DNA from: Aurifilum marmelostoma
Lineage: Eukaryota > Ascomycota > Sordariomycetes > Diaporthales > Cryphonectriaceae
Assembly (NCBI GenBank): GCA_027559495.1
Contig: JAMXSV010000003.1
Span: 1,364,001-1,428,000, forward strand
Direction of reading: 5' to 3'
Length of the DNA: 64,000 nt
Shown here one piece after another: positions 23,510 through 34,971 of the stretch (positions within the stretch are counted from its first letter, which is position 1; each line of letters opens with the position of its first letter). The notes under the pieces are model-generated. The model had not been told where the DNA came from, made no database searches, and saw nothing but the letters and a program-made list of their open reading frames with translations. Made by a program: the position numbers and the translations under genes.

Positions 23510-25644
23510 CTACCACCTCTCAGACTCGTCCTGGCTGGGCCTCGCCTCACTATGACTTTCCAATGGCACAAAGCCAGGCATACTAGCCAGATCCATATCC
23601 GGCACGCCCACAGGGCCGGTGACAGGAGGTCCGTAGTGCCCGTGCAAAGAGCGGGTGCCCGTCATGGAGGACTCGTCGATGCTCCCCAGCCCGGTGCTGC
23701 CGCCGCCTGCCCTCTCTGCACCACTTCCATTGTTGTTATTGTTGTTGTTCTGCCCGTCGAGGCTCACATTGCTGGTGCCCCTTCTCCTGGGCCTGGTTGC
23801 GTGTGCCAGGGGAGGCCTGTTGACGGTGGACGCCGACATGGGCGAGACGAGGTTATTGATGCTCGTGGCTGTTGCTGCCGACGACTGTCTTCGTCGGTGC
23901 TGCCGCTGTCCTGGAGATCTCGGACCGTTGTTGCTCTCGTTGTCGGTGTCTGAGCCGGGCAGTTCTGGCCGCCACTCACCGTCCACGCCGAGCTCAAAGG
24001 TGTACTGACCTGTCGAGGGAGAACGACGCCCACGGGGAGGCGAGGAGCCGTAGAAGTCATCGCTTGCCCCAGCAGACAACTCGCTGGCCTCGCTGGGGTG
24101 ACGGCCATGCTGGTGTTGTCCCTGTCCTGCTCCGTAAGCAGGCGCGTAGACAAAATTGTGGTAGCTGTACTGGGCTGACGTGTCCATGGTGCTGGCCATA
24201 CTGTGCCGTATCTGCGGGCCTCCTCCTCCTCCTCCAGCAGCAGGACGGTCATGCTCTCGTGGTGGAAGCTCAAAATATCCCCTGTCTCCAACATCCGAGG
24301 CCAGGCTGGGTGTGTTTCTCATCCCTGCAGACGGCCCACTCCACACGCTGGGCTGGCTCGCCGCATCCGATCCGCTTCTTGACCGGCCCGCTCCGGGTCT
24401 GTAGAGTTGCTGCTGCTGCTGCTGCTGCCCTCCCCTGCCAGGCAGAGAAGCAGCAGCGGCGCTCCTCGACGTGTTGTTGTTGATCATCAGCGGGTCGTCC
24501 TCGAGGTGATCAACCTCTGTTGGCGTGGGCTCGATGCGAACATGGCTCTCGGACCTCTTCTCTGCGTCTCGTCTGGGCGGCCTCGTCCCGCCCGACGTCG
24601 TCTCCCTGTGCGACTGGACAACCTTTTCGGTGCGCTTCAGCTGGCGGATGATGAAGAACGCGGCCACGAGCACGGCCAACAGGACCACGGCGGCCCCAGC
24701 GACGATGCCGCCGATTGCGCCCTTGGAAAGGCCGCCGTGACTGCCACCACTGGAGGACGAGCTGGCCGAGGCAGCGAGCTTGGGTTCCGTCGAGGGGAAG
24801 AATTTAGCCACTGCACCGTCTCCCGAGCTGGAGGAGATGCTGGACGGCGACGAGGTGGGCGTGCTGACCGAGGTGGTGGTGACGGTGGCGACGTCGTTGC
24901 TTGCCGTGCCTGTGGTGGTGGTGTAGGTGATGGTTGTGGTCGAGGGCGAGGTGCTGTAGCAGGAACTGACGGCGCAGCCCATGCCCGTCTGGCAGCAGCC
25001 GTAGTTCATGGACGAGGGGCAGAGGAAGTAGCCTGTGGGACAGGTCTGGGCGTAGGTGGCCCCCGCGGGTGCTGTGCATCCATCTGAAGCACATGCGAGG
25101 CCTGATGAAAGAAAAGGAAAGAAGAGAAACTCCAGGTTAGCAGAGTAGAAGAGAAGAAGAATCTGCACAAAAGTGTCTGTGTCAGGATTTTGAACTCACC
25201 TTGTGGGCAGCATCCTCCTTGAAGGGAAAGAGGACAAGCAAAATATCCGGTCTGTCCCTGACACGTCGACACCGCGGCCGTCGTCGCATAACAGGAGCTC
25301 TGTGCGCAGGCATAGTTCTCTGGACAACAGTCTCCGCCGAGGGATGAAGCGCAGAGCGAATAACTCGCAGGGCACACGCTGCCTGCACGTTTTTCCAGAA
25401 CAGCTGCTGCAGAGATTCCCGGCGGCGGCGGCGGCGGCGACGGCGACAAGATCCTCATGTCTTCTGTGACTTTGACCTTGTAGACCCGGTGGACGGTGTC
25501 GCGTTTACCGGAGCCCTGGAACATGGCCGTGGCGCCCCGGGGCGGGATGACCACCGAGAGGAGGAGCAGGATCATGCATGGGCCGCAGGACCAGATACTC
25601 CGGCCCTGGACGGCCCTGCTGCTGCTTCTCATGCCCGGATGCAT
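23510..25644 (-). CDS. Cysteine-rich single-pass membrane protein with long disordered tail (putative wall sensor)
   Basis: Exon 1 is complement 25200-25644 and exon 2 is complement 23510-25101, with a 98-nt intron (GTGAGT donor, TTCATCAG acceptor). The frame closes to 678 residues. The ATG at 25,644 is preceded by an in-frame TGA. A short hydrophobic N-terminus (CMILLLLSVVI) should act as signal. The ectodomain has a proline run, then three repeats of a cysteine module (for example CPTGYFLCPSSMNYGCC, with later cysteines). A Ser/Thr-rich stalk follows, then one transmembrane helix near residues 278-300 (GAIGGIVAGAAVVLLAVLVA) and a basic stop (RQLKR). The remaining 370 residues are low-complexity, with Q7, N7 and G6 runs. 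The layout recalls fungal wall-stress sensors, but this is not a WSC domain that I can recognise. The transcript probably has a long 5' leader with a T20/A10 palindrome. Confidence 0.82.
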
Positions 25645-25812
25645 GGCTCCTCAGGACCGTGGTTGAAGTTTCGGGCTCGGAGGAGTCATCGGTTACGTTG
25701 CGGGACACCTTGCTCACTTTCTTCTTTCTTCCCCCAGCGATTTTATTCTTTCTGTGGTGGCGTTGGTGCAGATGCACCACGTAAGATCGCCTTTCCGGGG
25801 GAAAAAGGATAG

Positions 25813-25844
25813 TTTTTTTTTTTTTTTTTTTTATAAAAAAAAAA
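25813..25844. repeat. T20-ATA-A10-like palindromic homopolymer tract
   Basis: Twenty T at 25813-25832 are followed directly by AT and ten A at 25835-25844, giving a perfect A/T inverted repeat with almost no loop. It lies 170 nt upstream of the ATG of the cysteine-rich membrane protein, on its promoter or leader side. Confidence 0.9.
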
Positions 25845-26240
25845 GAGAAAAAGAAGAAGAAGAAAGGATAGAAGGGCGGAAAGAAGAAAAAAGAAGGTAG
25901 GGCGTAAGTAAGCACACACCAGGAAGCAAATATTACTGCTGCCGCCGGTCTTGTAAGCAGACAACCCCACAATAATGAATGTGAGAGCGAAGAAGGGAGG
26001 GGGGAGGGAGGGACGCAGTGGATGATGGAGTGAGAGAGCAAGGGCACGGAGGGCTGTATGGGGCTGCAGACCTTTCCAAATACAGCAGCAACAGGCAGCT
26101 AGATAGGTCTGCGATGGTGGGGAGGAAGTGAAAAGAGAGACAGAGGGATGTGCATACAAGTGCGTGCGTACGTAGTATGCTTTGGGTTGGTTGGGGGCGC
26201 AGCTTTGCGTGGGTGAGTGAGATTGAGAGTGAGAAAGTGG

Positions 26241-26352
26241 GTGTGTGTGTGTGGATGTCTCCGGGGCTGCGTAGGGCTCTTGCGCCTCACGACTGCAGAC
26301 GGGCCCCGGATCACGATCGGACCTAGATCAGAAACACACACACACACACACA
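26241..26352. repeat. (GT)6 and (AC)9 dinucleotide tracts in inverted order
   Basis: (GT)6 at 26241-26252 and (AC)9 at 26334-26352, about 80 nt apart. They are complementary in inverted orientation and could pair. Probably independent microsatellites. Confidence 0.85.
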
Positions 26353-28498
26353 AGGTCAAGAGAGAGCAGAGCCGGCCCGCAGCGATGAGCTGTTGAAAGC
26401 GGATGGATTTCCTAGTAACTGACTTGTAAGTAAGTCATAAGCGAGGGAGACAGGAACCCTTAGATCATGGTTGTTGTGGTTTGCGCCTCTGGTGTTTCTA
26501 ATTCAGGATGTCGCGATGGAACCTTTCCTTTGAGCCCGAGTGAGGTCGCACCTGGTCAACCTCAGGGTCGCTAACAGATGAGAGCAACAACGTACTGTGC
26601 TCGAGTCAACTGGGATCAGATGAACCACTCGAGAGACAATGTTCCGAATGACAAGGGTCGGGAAGGATGGGGAAAATCTGAGAAGCCATCGGGGAACCAA
26701 CGAAATGCCATGCTGAGAGACAGCTGAAAATCCTTGTGTGCAGTGTGGTCCCATACAGACTTTTGGTGGTGTCCCTTTTTCTTTCTCCCCCGCCTGTTTC
26801 TGTGTGCTATCTACGGTGCTCCATACAGCAACTGGGTTGTGGGCTATGAAAGGCGGATCCCATCACAGCGGCCCCCGCTGGTCCGTCTAACTCGATGAAC
26901 ACGCATGCAATGTCAGGCACGCATGCATATGTGCTGCGATCTCTGCAGAGCTCCTCCCTCTCTCTCTTTTCCTCTGCTACATATGTACTATTGCCGTCGA
27001 TAGTGGCCGCCGAGGGTGAGTACGCCGACCTAGCGAGTGCTACCCCCCGGATGGATGCAACGCAGGAAGAAAAATGGGCAAGGAACCCACCATGCCCACC
27101 TCAGCACCCTGCGTTCGTGGGCGGACAAATTTGGATCACTTGCCTGCGCTGGAGGAGGAGGAGGAGCTCTGACAAGGACAACAGCCAACGCAACCATGAT
27201 TGGCCCGCCCACCCCGCCAGCTGCTGCGGGTGTGGTGGTGACATCTCTGCAGCTGGGCCCCAACAAGCTAAACTAACGAGCTGCAGAGACGGACGTGGCG
27301 CAATCCACAGGAGGGGAACGTGATCGGTTGGTCATCTTTTCCCGATCCCTCCGTCCAGCCAGCGGAGCGGTATGGATATGGGCATGGGGCATGGACATTG
27401 CATGGCATGTGAAATTCTTACTGTTGGAAGCCTCCGTGGGTCTCATCAGTACAGTCGAATAGGGTTAATCGAACAGCTTGACCCTCTTGGTGTGTTATAG
27501 GTAGACGGGCAATCAAACAAGAACAAAACCTTGCTGACTGAGGAGAGACACCTCCAGGGCTGCTGCAGAGAGGGGGCGCGGGGTCAACAATTAATAGTAG
27601 GGTTGGTAGGTTGCACTACAGATTCTAGTTGCTGACCCTGGCTGGAGTGAAGCCGGAAACACTATGCAATTTAGTGTGGCCGAAAGGAACGCCGTGCCAG
27701 CAGTTCTTCTGACCTGAGGCCCGCATTCTCGCGGGCAAATTCTGTCCCAGATACAATCGGATCTAGGCTGTCACGAGTGAGACGATACAATGAGATGTTA
27801 TCATCAAACGCAAGAAAGTCCTTGAGTGCTATAGCCATCCAGCAGTGAGTCTGGCTACAACATGGAGGATGATGCAGTCACCACAGACGGCATAGTCAAG
27901 TAAGCTGCCAAGCACTGCTGCTGATGATGACGGCGGTGGGGGTAGCCCTGGCATGGCGTGCATGCGGACACGACAGGGCCTGTGGAGATGTTTGTGCCGA
28001 GTGCATGCTCCAGCAAGGGTTACGGACTCCCTGCAGCGCACAGCCTTACAGCGACACGCATTCTTGGCCTATAATGCTGCTTTCCAGGTCTTGACTGACG
28101 GCAATCCTCTGTGACATGTGAAATGAATTTATTTTGAGAAGGGTTCATGTCTTGTTGATCAAGAAGACGATGTTCCTTGCGTGTCTCAGATTGAAGATAA
28201 AATACAGAGTGCTCTCGCCGGGGTATATATAATCACCTCGCCAGCCCGAGCTGCCGGAAGCTGGTCAAGGCATTGTTGATTTGCCACTAATACGAACGTG
28301 GAATTATCCTGATCGTCACATATATTACCTACTTCAGTAGGCGAGACGATACTTAAAGCAATTGTTTTGATCAATGTGGTCTCTGTATCGCATTCAGTAA
28401 CCAGGGCGCCATTCCCAGGTAATTAATCAATGTTTACTACGACTCCGGGCAGAGAACCCACCCTCTAATTATCTGTTCCGCCTGAGATCCTTCCCGGT

Positions 28499-28999
28499 AT
28501 GCTCGACATCGAGAGCAACTCTGAGGCAGAATTGGCCGACGAGATCGAACAAAAGACCGAGGTCCGCATCTTACCTGTCTAACGCATTGACATGATCACC
28601 TTAGACCGAAAAAGATACTGTCGACTCGGGGAGAACACGTTTGTAAAGCGTCATGTATTACCTAGCCCTGGCGGGTTTGGCGAGCACATGGGTTTGTTCC
28701 TGCTCGAGACGGGTCTAACTCAGCAGGAGGCTGAGAATCTTCATGGCGAGCCCACGGAAACGACGGCTCAGGGCGAGACTCTCGAGATACGCGTTTTGGC
28801 GTATAAGGGTCTGTGGAAAGGTGTGGTCCGAGACACACAGACCTTGACTGCCTGTACCTCACGAGATTTTGAGCAATCCAGGAGAGAGAATTTGGACCCT
28901 GGTGTATCGAAGTGGCTAAATACCCATTTCATCATTTATTCGCCCTCAGGGAACCGAGATCTGGCATCCAGCTTTGATATAACACAACCGTTAGGCTAG
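28499..28999 (+). pseudogene. Possible broken kinase-like (APH-type phosphotransferase) fragment
   Basis: Two adjacent frames read MLDIESNSEAELADEIEQ, a TAA, then RKRYCRLGENTFVKRHVLP and, later, a QEAENL block. The string RLGENTFVKR followed by an EAE motif is reminiscent of the first beta strands and the EAE helix of fungal aminoglycoside-phosphotransferase-like proteins. The frame is interrupted at 28,580-28,582. Nothing after about 28,800 resembles the rest of such a domain. Low confidence; it may be chance. Confidence 0.2.
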
Positions 29000-30275
29000 C
29001 ATTATGCAGAGCCGTGTCTACGACCCTTTTGCTGTGATCCTGCCTTCATGCAACTACACATCCATAATCCTTTCAAAGAGTGTGCCAAGGAATCCGAATA
29101 ATAAGAAGCGAAGAACTTAATGTGGCTATGGACTACTGCAGGGATCACTCTCAAAACTCCATAAGTTTTCATATGTATTGTGTACCAGCAGTACAGAGTA
29201 TCACTGCTGAGCATGTACTCAAGATCCTTAGATGATCAAGTATGCTTCAGCAGCACACCATGGGTTCGAAGCATGTGTTCGGCATAGCATAGTGATCACT
29301 GGTTCCAGAGCCAACTGCAGAAAGCGTTGTTCCTTCTCAGCCATCGTCTTTAGATGGGCCAGTTCTGACAGTACGTAATTCATTGAAGTTATGTCTTTCA
29401 TAACAATGTCAACACGTCGAAATGATTCAATCGCGGCATCTCCTTGCCGTCTCTAGACTTCTTCGATTCTCATCTTCTGACACCTATCGCGCAATTACCT
29501 TCAGTTTCTTTGCCAAACCTTCCAGGAGACATTGCCAGAAGTGCATTTTTCAGGAAGGTTCGACAATTGAACATTCCGCGACTCCGATATGTGAGAAGCC
29601 ATCAGGAACTGGTTTCGAGGTGAGGGCTGACAGCCAGATACCACACGAGTGGCTGATACTCAATCAGTATATAACATCTTGTTAGACTCGTCACCACACA
29701 GAGCATTAAATCTGCCTGATATGTACTTACCAATTCTTGCCCGTGCTGTTGGAAGCCTGCGAGGTTTGCAGCACTGACCAACATCGAGGACATAACGGAG
29801 AAGTGAACACATCTACAGACATGGCCATAGATAGCTCATCCCCTGGAACGACGCCGGTGGACCATGACTGCGGGCTACAATTCTGCTTTTCTTGCTGTGC
29901 ATCACGATGACACGGCCGGCCCTGACAGACACCGCTCCAGATTTATCGACGAACATCACTTGAAGTAGTCTCCAGAAGCCCTGGGCATGCGTTAGTCGGG
30001 TATGTTAAGGGGGTCAATACAGGAATGAGCAAGCAGATAGCAACAGGACTTGAAATATTTGCTTACATCCTATGTATTGCATAACTGGTATGGCACTAGA
30101 TCTCGATCGTAAAGATATTCTCGAACACGATACTGGAATGGTCGATGCTGGGTTGGACGAGCAGTGATTCCAACTTTGTCAGTAATCAGTATATCGAAAG
30201 CAGAAGCTGAGTGTTTCGCTGCACCATGGCTTCCCAATTGCGTGTCCTGCAGTGCCCGACAACCTTCTAGGGCCA

Positions 30276-31184
30276 TTAACCCTTCGAGCAGATGAAAAGA
30301 ACTTCAAGAACGTCGTCATCTGGGAATTATGGTATGTCGAACGCTGATGGCTTGACGCTCTTGTGTTTCAGGAAGTTTTCGAATGGAGGAGTATGCCTCT
30401 GAGAATTTGCCCTCAATTGAGTTCAATAACCGGAGCTGCTCAGACTGTGTCATATCGGTAGCTCCGATGGCTTGTTCAAGACGCTCAAAAGCTGTCCGAG
30501 TGACGACTATGGACCTCTGGGCATCGGAGGATGCTCTCTGGGCTATATTGAGGAGGTCCCTCAGCGCTTGCGTGTGTCCTTGGTTGTCCAAGTCTTGGTT
30601 TTGAGGCTAGGCCTACGATAAGGAACCGACTGATTGATTCATATTTGCTTTCTTCTCACGAAGCTGCCTAGATGCTCTAGCACTTACCATTCGTACATAG
30701 TGAGCAGAGTGTTCATAGCCAAGATCTCGCCCGTGAGAACTGATCTGAGCTCGTCCACCTCGTGCTGTGCAATGGCAGACCAGTGCAGCCGTTTCTTAAA
30801 ATTGTCTATTCCGTCGATGAAGCCATTCTTTTTTGAGTGCCATCCCGCGCAACGAAGCCGCGTCGGTGGGTATTCCAGATGCGTTTTCGTACTTCTTCAT
30901 CTTGTCCTCGAATGCTTGCAGAGGACCCAGGCACTGCATAGCGATTGCGCGGAGTCACTCGATGCGCGCTCGGTCATCAGGAAGAGGCGGTTTCAGGGTG
31001 CAGACTTTTTTCTACACACTTGGTCGAGGAAATCTAGCTCAATAGGGAGGCGACGGAAATGGGAGGGAGCTTGGCGGTACGACTTCACTTCGCCGACGAT
31101 GCGCTCGATGGTCACCGCGACGGCGAGAACATCGCCTATGCTGTGGAATTTACCAGATCGATCAAATTTTGACCAGCCAATCAT
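30276..31184 (-). pseudogene. Broken fungal STAND/NLR-type N-terminal domain gene
   Basis: Read in pieces on the minus strand, the sequence follows the helical N-terminal domain common in fungal STAND-like and kinase/ankyrin proteins. The pieces are SIGDVLAVAVTIERIVGEV, APSHFRRLPIELDFLDQVC, LKPPLPDDRARIE, a TGA at 30,955-30,957, then LRAIAMQCLGPLQAFEDKM, FKKRLHWSAIAQHEVDEL and RSVLTGEILAMNTLLTMYE. A GTAAGT donor at 30,687 ends that part. A further helical stretch (TQALRDLLNIAQRASSDAQR) follows after an intron. Frames shift at two T6 runs (30,829-30,834 and 31,006-31,011) and again after the intron, so the gene is dead or badly miscalled. No NACHT or NB-ARC motor is visible downstream. Confidence 0.45.
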
Positions 31185-34100
31185 CAGGCCTGTATTAATG
31201 ACGTGCTATAATGTAGAACATACCCGTAGCCAAAAGAAATTACTGTTCTAGCTCTCACACATGCTTCTCTTGATCTTATGGAAAGGAGCGCCATAACTTC
31301 TGTCAGGGGGCTAAGGTGAACAGCGACGAGAAAGGCAAAGGTACTTGGATGAGGCAGTTGTTGATGTGCCGAAATCCCATTGGAATTTGTCGCTGCTCGA
31401 ATCCTGCGGCTGTACTGGGCGGGTACCTATGTATGCCTGCTGCAGGTGGTCTCCAATCGCCCACTCGAAGCGTGGCGTCCACTTGAGAGGCCTTGGGGAA
31501 ACTTCCTGAATGCTCTTTGACCAATTTTTATTCGGCGGGGTCAGCAGAGGGCTGCAGATATAATAATTACTGTAGATCTCTCAGCATTATTCAGCTGCCC
31601 GTGTTGGCATTTTCAATCAAAAGTCCCGATCTCGTTATCTATATTATCTTGAACCTTTCTAGACCTGACATGATGAACTCAGCGAAACTCTAGGACAGCC
31701 AAACTGTTGGAAGAAGAAGACGAAGAAGTTATGGGGACTGTAGTACAAGGAGATTACATAGACTGCATAGCCCGATTGCTTTCGTCTCCAGGCCATTTCA
31801 TGCTAGCATAGAGAGTGAAGAGAAAGCTGCAATGACTTGAAAATATTTCCATACTTTCGAGGCATATTTGACTTCTTGACCCACTCTCGCGATCATATAG
31901 TCTCCCTTCCCCGCTTCCCATGATCCCCTCAATAGCCGTTATTCCAGATCACCAGCGCGCCGCCCATGGTGATGGTCCAATGGGCAAGGACTGCCGCAGT
32001 CCTGCGGAGTGCAGTCTGGTTGGGCCGAGCCATCTGACACACGCGTGCAGCATGGCCCTGATGAGTGTCGCGCACATGGACAAAGGCAGAGGTGCTGCCC
32101 ATAATGCCAGCGCTGTTGGTACTAGCGGCCATGAATCTGCATCCCTGAGTATCAGCCTTGTTCAAGTTGGCGATCATCTTGCAGAAGTAGGTTGGGTCTC
32201 CTGACAGAGGGTGAGGTCGGTGAAAGACTTCAGCGAGACGGGGGCCACGCCGATTTCCTCCATCATAGAGGGTCAGTGTTTGGGCTGGAGACCAACAGAG
32301 AGTTTGACATTGAAGTGCTCGTGCTGGTGTAGGAAGGTATGACTGCCAATGTATTTGGCAGTGAAGCTGATCCCTTATTTGGTTTGAAAGTGCGATCAGT
32401 GCTGGTGGTGTTGTATCAGATTTAGGGGGATGCTGTAGCTTGTCATTATTATTGAACTCGTCGTCAGAGCTCTAGGATGGTATTAATATGAGTTGGAAGC
32501 AGATCCGTACCTTATCTTCTGTCTATCAATTGTCCAAGCCTCAAGCTTGCGATTTCGTTCACCTGAGATAAGCCAGAATGAGCTCACCTCTAATCAATGC
32601 TGTTTCTTGACCTTCTCACTAAAGTGCTTCACCGTCAACCCTCGCTAGTCATCAGACAGAAAATTTGCATATCTGATCATTTACTGCACTTGGTGGGAAT
32701 TCAATATCACTTGGACAAGCTTCTTATCTTGGTGTTTGAGCAGATCAACCAGTCAACTCCCTGTTTGATTGCATGCTGCACCGAATCATATTGCACGTGC
32801 ACCAACAGCTAGCAGTGATTCCAGCATTAAAGCATTGTATAAAATATGTGAAAGAAGCCCCAGCAGCAAGCACCTGGGCATTCATTAAGTACTCAAGTAC
32901 TTGATGGATGGAGTTGTTGAGTTATCAGGCCAGCTTGAGAGAGTAACAGCAGACTTGTTTCATAATTTATACCCTCCCAGGGGCTCACTTCTGTGCTTGC
33001 TCATATGTTCAGTTGGGAACCATGGGATGTCTATTTGCATTAATTAATATTACGCAATGAAAGTTGAATTGGGCCTGTACATAGATATCAAACATTAATA
33101 TTTCATCATTTCACCTCCTTGTACTGCATTTTAAGAAAGAGCCATACTGCATTCACTATCCTTTTTTTTTGTCACTCATTATGTTTCTGTGTCTTGTGTA
33201 TAAGGTTGTGTAAGAAAGTGCAATGGTTTGACATTGCTTAGCATTCTCATTGGATGGAATGAAAAAATTATTTTGGTAATTGGACATCCGAGTGTCCGCC
33301 GTCTAAATAAGGGGCTCCGAATTGGCAGTCGATGGCCAGTCTATTCTCTTCTAAAGAGGATGCAGACTTATGTTGCATAGTTCTCGTTTGTCTCACCGAC
33401 GGTGTAGCAAACTTTGGTAAGGTGTGGCTTCCGTCTTATTTGTGATGGCCACCAGAAAAACCCCTTCTGATTTCGAGGCATCCGTTGTCGAGACGAAGCT
33501 ATCTTCGTGCTTTGTTCAAGCTGTAGATGGTCACAAATATGACCGATAGACTGTGACGATCTGCCAGTCTCTGCGATTCACTGACAAGCTGTGACCAGTT
33601 GACGGACTGTGGCTTGCGTCGCATCTATGTACTTCATGGTAATTGTTTTGGAAGGCGGCCCCTGCTGCGTGGGCTGCCCTTCACCGCTTCACCTGAGTTT
33701 CGCTCAGTTTTCCTGTGCTTTGCTCCCCGGGTCCGGCCACTCCTTGAGTTGTAGTGGCATCATAAAGCAAGTTCACTACCAAGGACTATTGAAGTATGTA
33801 TGTTTATACGAGCGCAAGAATGCTGAACCAATCATAATACGAGAACCTTCTCGAGAGTTCCGTTCCTGAAGCTAATCTCTCAAAGCCTCAGGGGAACAAA
33901 GTGTGGCATATCGTGCTTCCAACAACTGGCAGAGTAGACTCGGACTAATTACTGTACGGCATCGTCGGCGAGTCTCCAGAAAAAGCAAGGACGCGAGTCA
34001 ACAACTGCAGTAGCTTCTGGATTGAGTGGGGTGTAGGCTGGGTCCTGGGTGATCAGAGATGACAACCAGAGATTCCTCCGTTTTCTTATGCGGGGGATTT

Positions 34101-34971
34101 ATTTTCCTTGTCTATCCTTCTGTTATAGGTTGGTTTCTAAACAAAGCATCGTGCAAGAGTCCTGCCAATTTAAGACGCCCTGAAGGAACGGCTTTATTCC
34201 ACCTCTGATGTTCGCCTGAAGCAATTTTACAGACGTGTCACGAGGCCTGCTTTTGGTGGCCACGGTGGAAAAGTGAACAGCACTATAGACGGACCCTCTC
34301 TTTCCGGCCCCCATGGGCGCTTGCCTTGACACCCTCGCCAGGACGGCAAACCCCAGCCATAATTATTGGAGGAAATTCGCGGCACCTGAGTAACACGTGC
34401 CACGTAGTCCCAGCGAATACCCTCCCCTTAAGCTCTTGCCTGATTGGCTCGCTTGTATAGCTTTGCTTTTACTGCCCAATGCTATTGCAGGTTTTCTTGG
34501 TACGCCTGTGCTGGATACTTTCCACTTTCACTATTCTTAGCACTTCAAAGGTGCTCACACGACTCGTTCACGATCCCACCCAGGAGGTCGGCAAGAGAGG
34601 CCGTAACAGGAATGTCGCAGCAGCTCCAGCCACAAGGGCAATACAGCAGGTAATAATGGAGCTGAACGATGCGCTCTGGTCTTCTCGGGTTAACTGTATA
34701 CGCGCTTTTCCCGCACGCGCCGTCCCGTACGATGAATGGGACATGTGAGCAGCTGAAGAAATTGCCAAGGTAATTGTACGTGAAGTTTGGCTTTTCGTTT
34801 CTTGTATAAGAAGGCTGGAGAGAACAGGAGGGCCATGCAGCGGCAGCACAGGATCTGTTGAGGCAGCTGTCCTGACAACCGGTGGCCGTCTGTGAAAAAG
34901 CCTACTTCTGGCCCGAGGGTAATGAAGCATTATACATAGTATTATTATCATTGTTATTATTATTACCAGAC
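31185..34971. other. Gene-poor, AT-richer spacer
   Basis: Apart from the fragment at 31.9-32.3 kb, nothing supported. GC content drops locally around 32.5-33.3 kb. The last 170 nt before the GH54 start include a TATAAG at about 34,804, a possible promoter element, but I cannot show its use. Confidence 0.4.
31929..32275 (-). pseudogene. Unrecognised coding-like fragment
   Basis: A minus-strand frame of about 85 codons (GDPTYFCKMIANLNKADTQG through TSAFVHVRDTHQGHAARV to a stop at 31,929) has protein-like composition. It is preceded in another frame by MMEEIGVAPVSLKSFTDLTL, joined if about two bases near 32,200 are removed. I do not recognise the family. It may be the 3' end of a decayed gene. 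Confidence 0.25.

Larger units (their letters stand above)
25645..28480. other. Gene-poor spacer
   Basis: No gene supported in about 2.8 kb. It probably starts with the promoter and leader of the cysteine-rich protein gene. It contains homopolymer and dinucleotide tracts (listed separately). Frames such as 26,895-27,323 lack homology and coding character. Confidence 0.45.

Noticed and set aside
26895..27323. 142-codon plus frame
   Set aside because: No domain, odd composition, and an equally long competing antisense frame.
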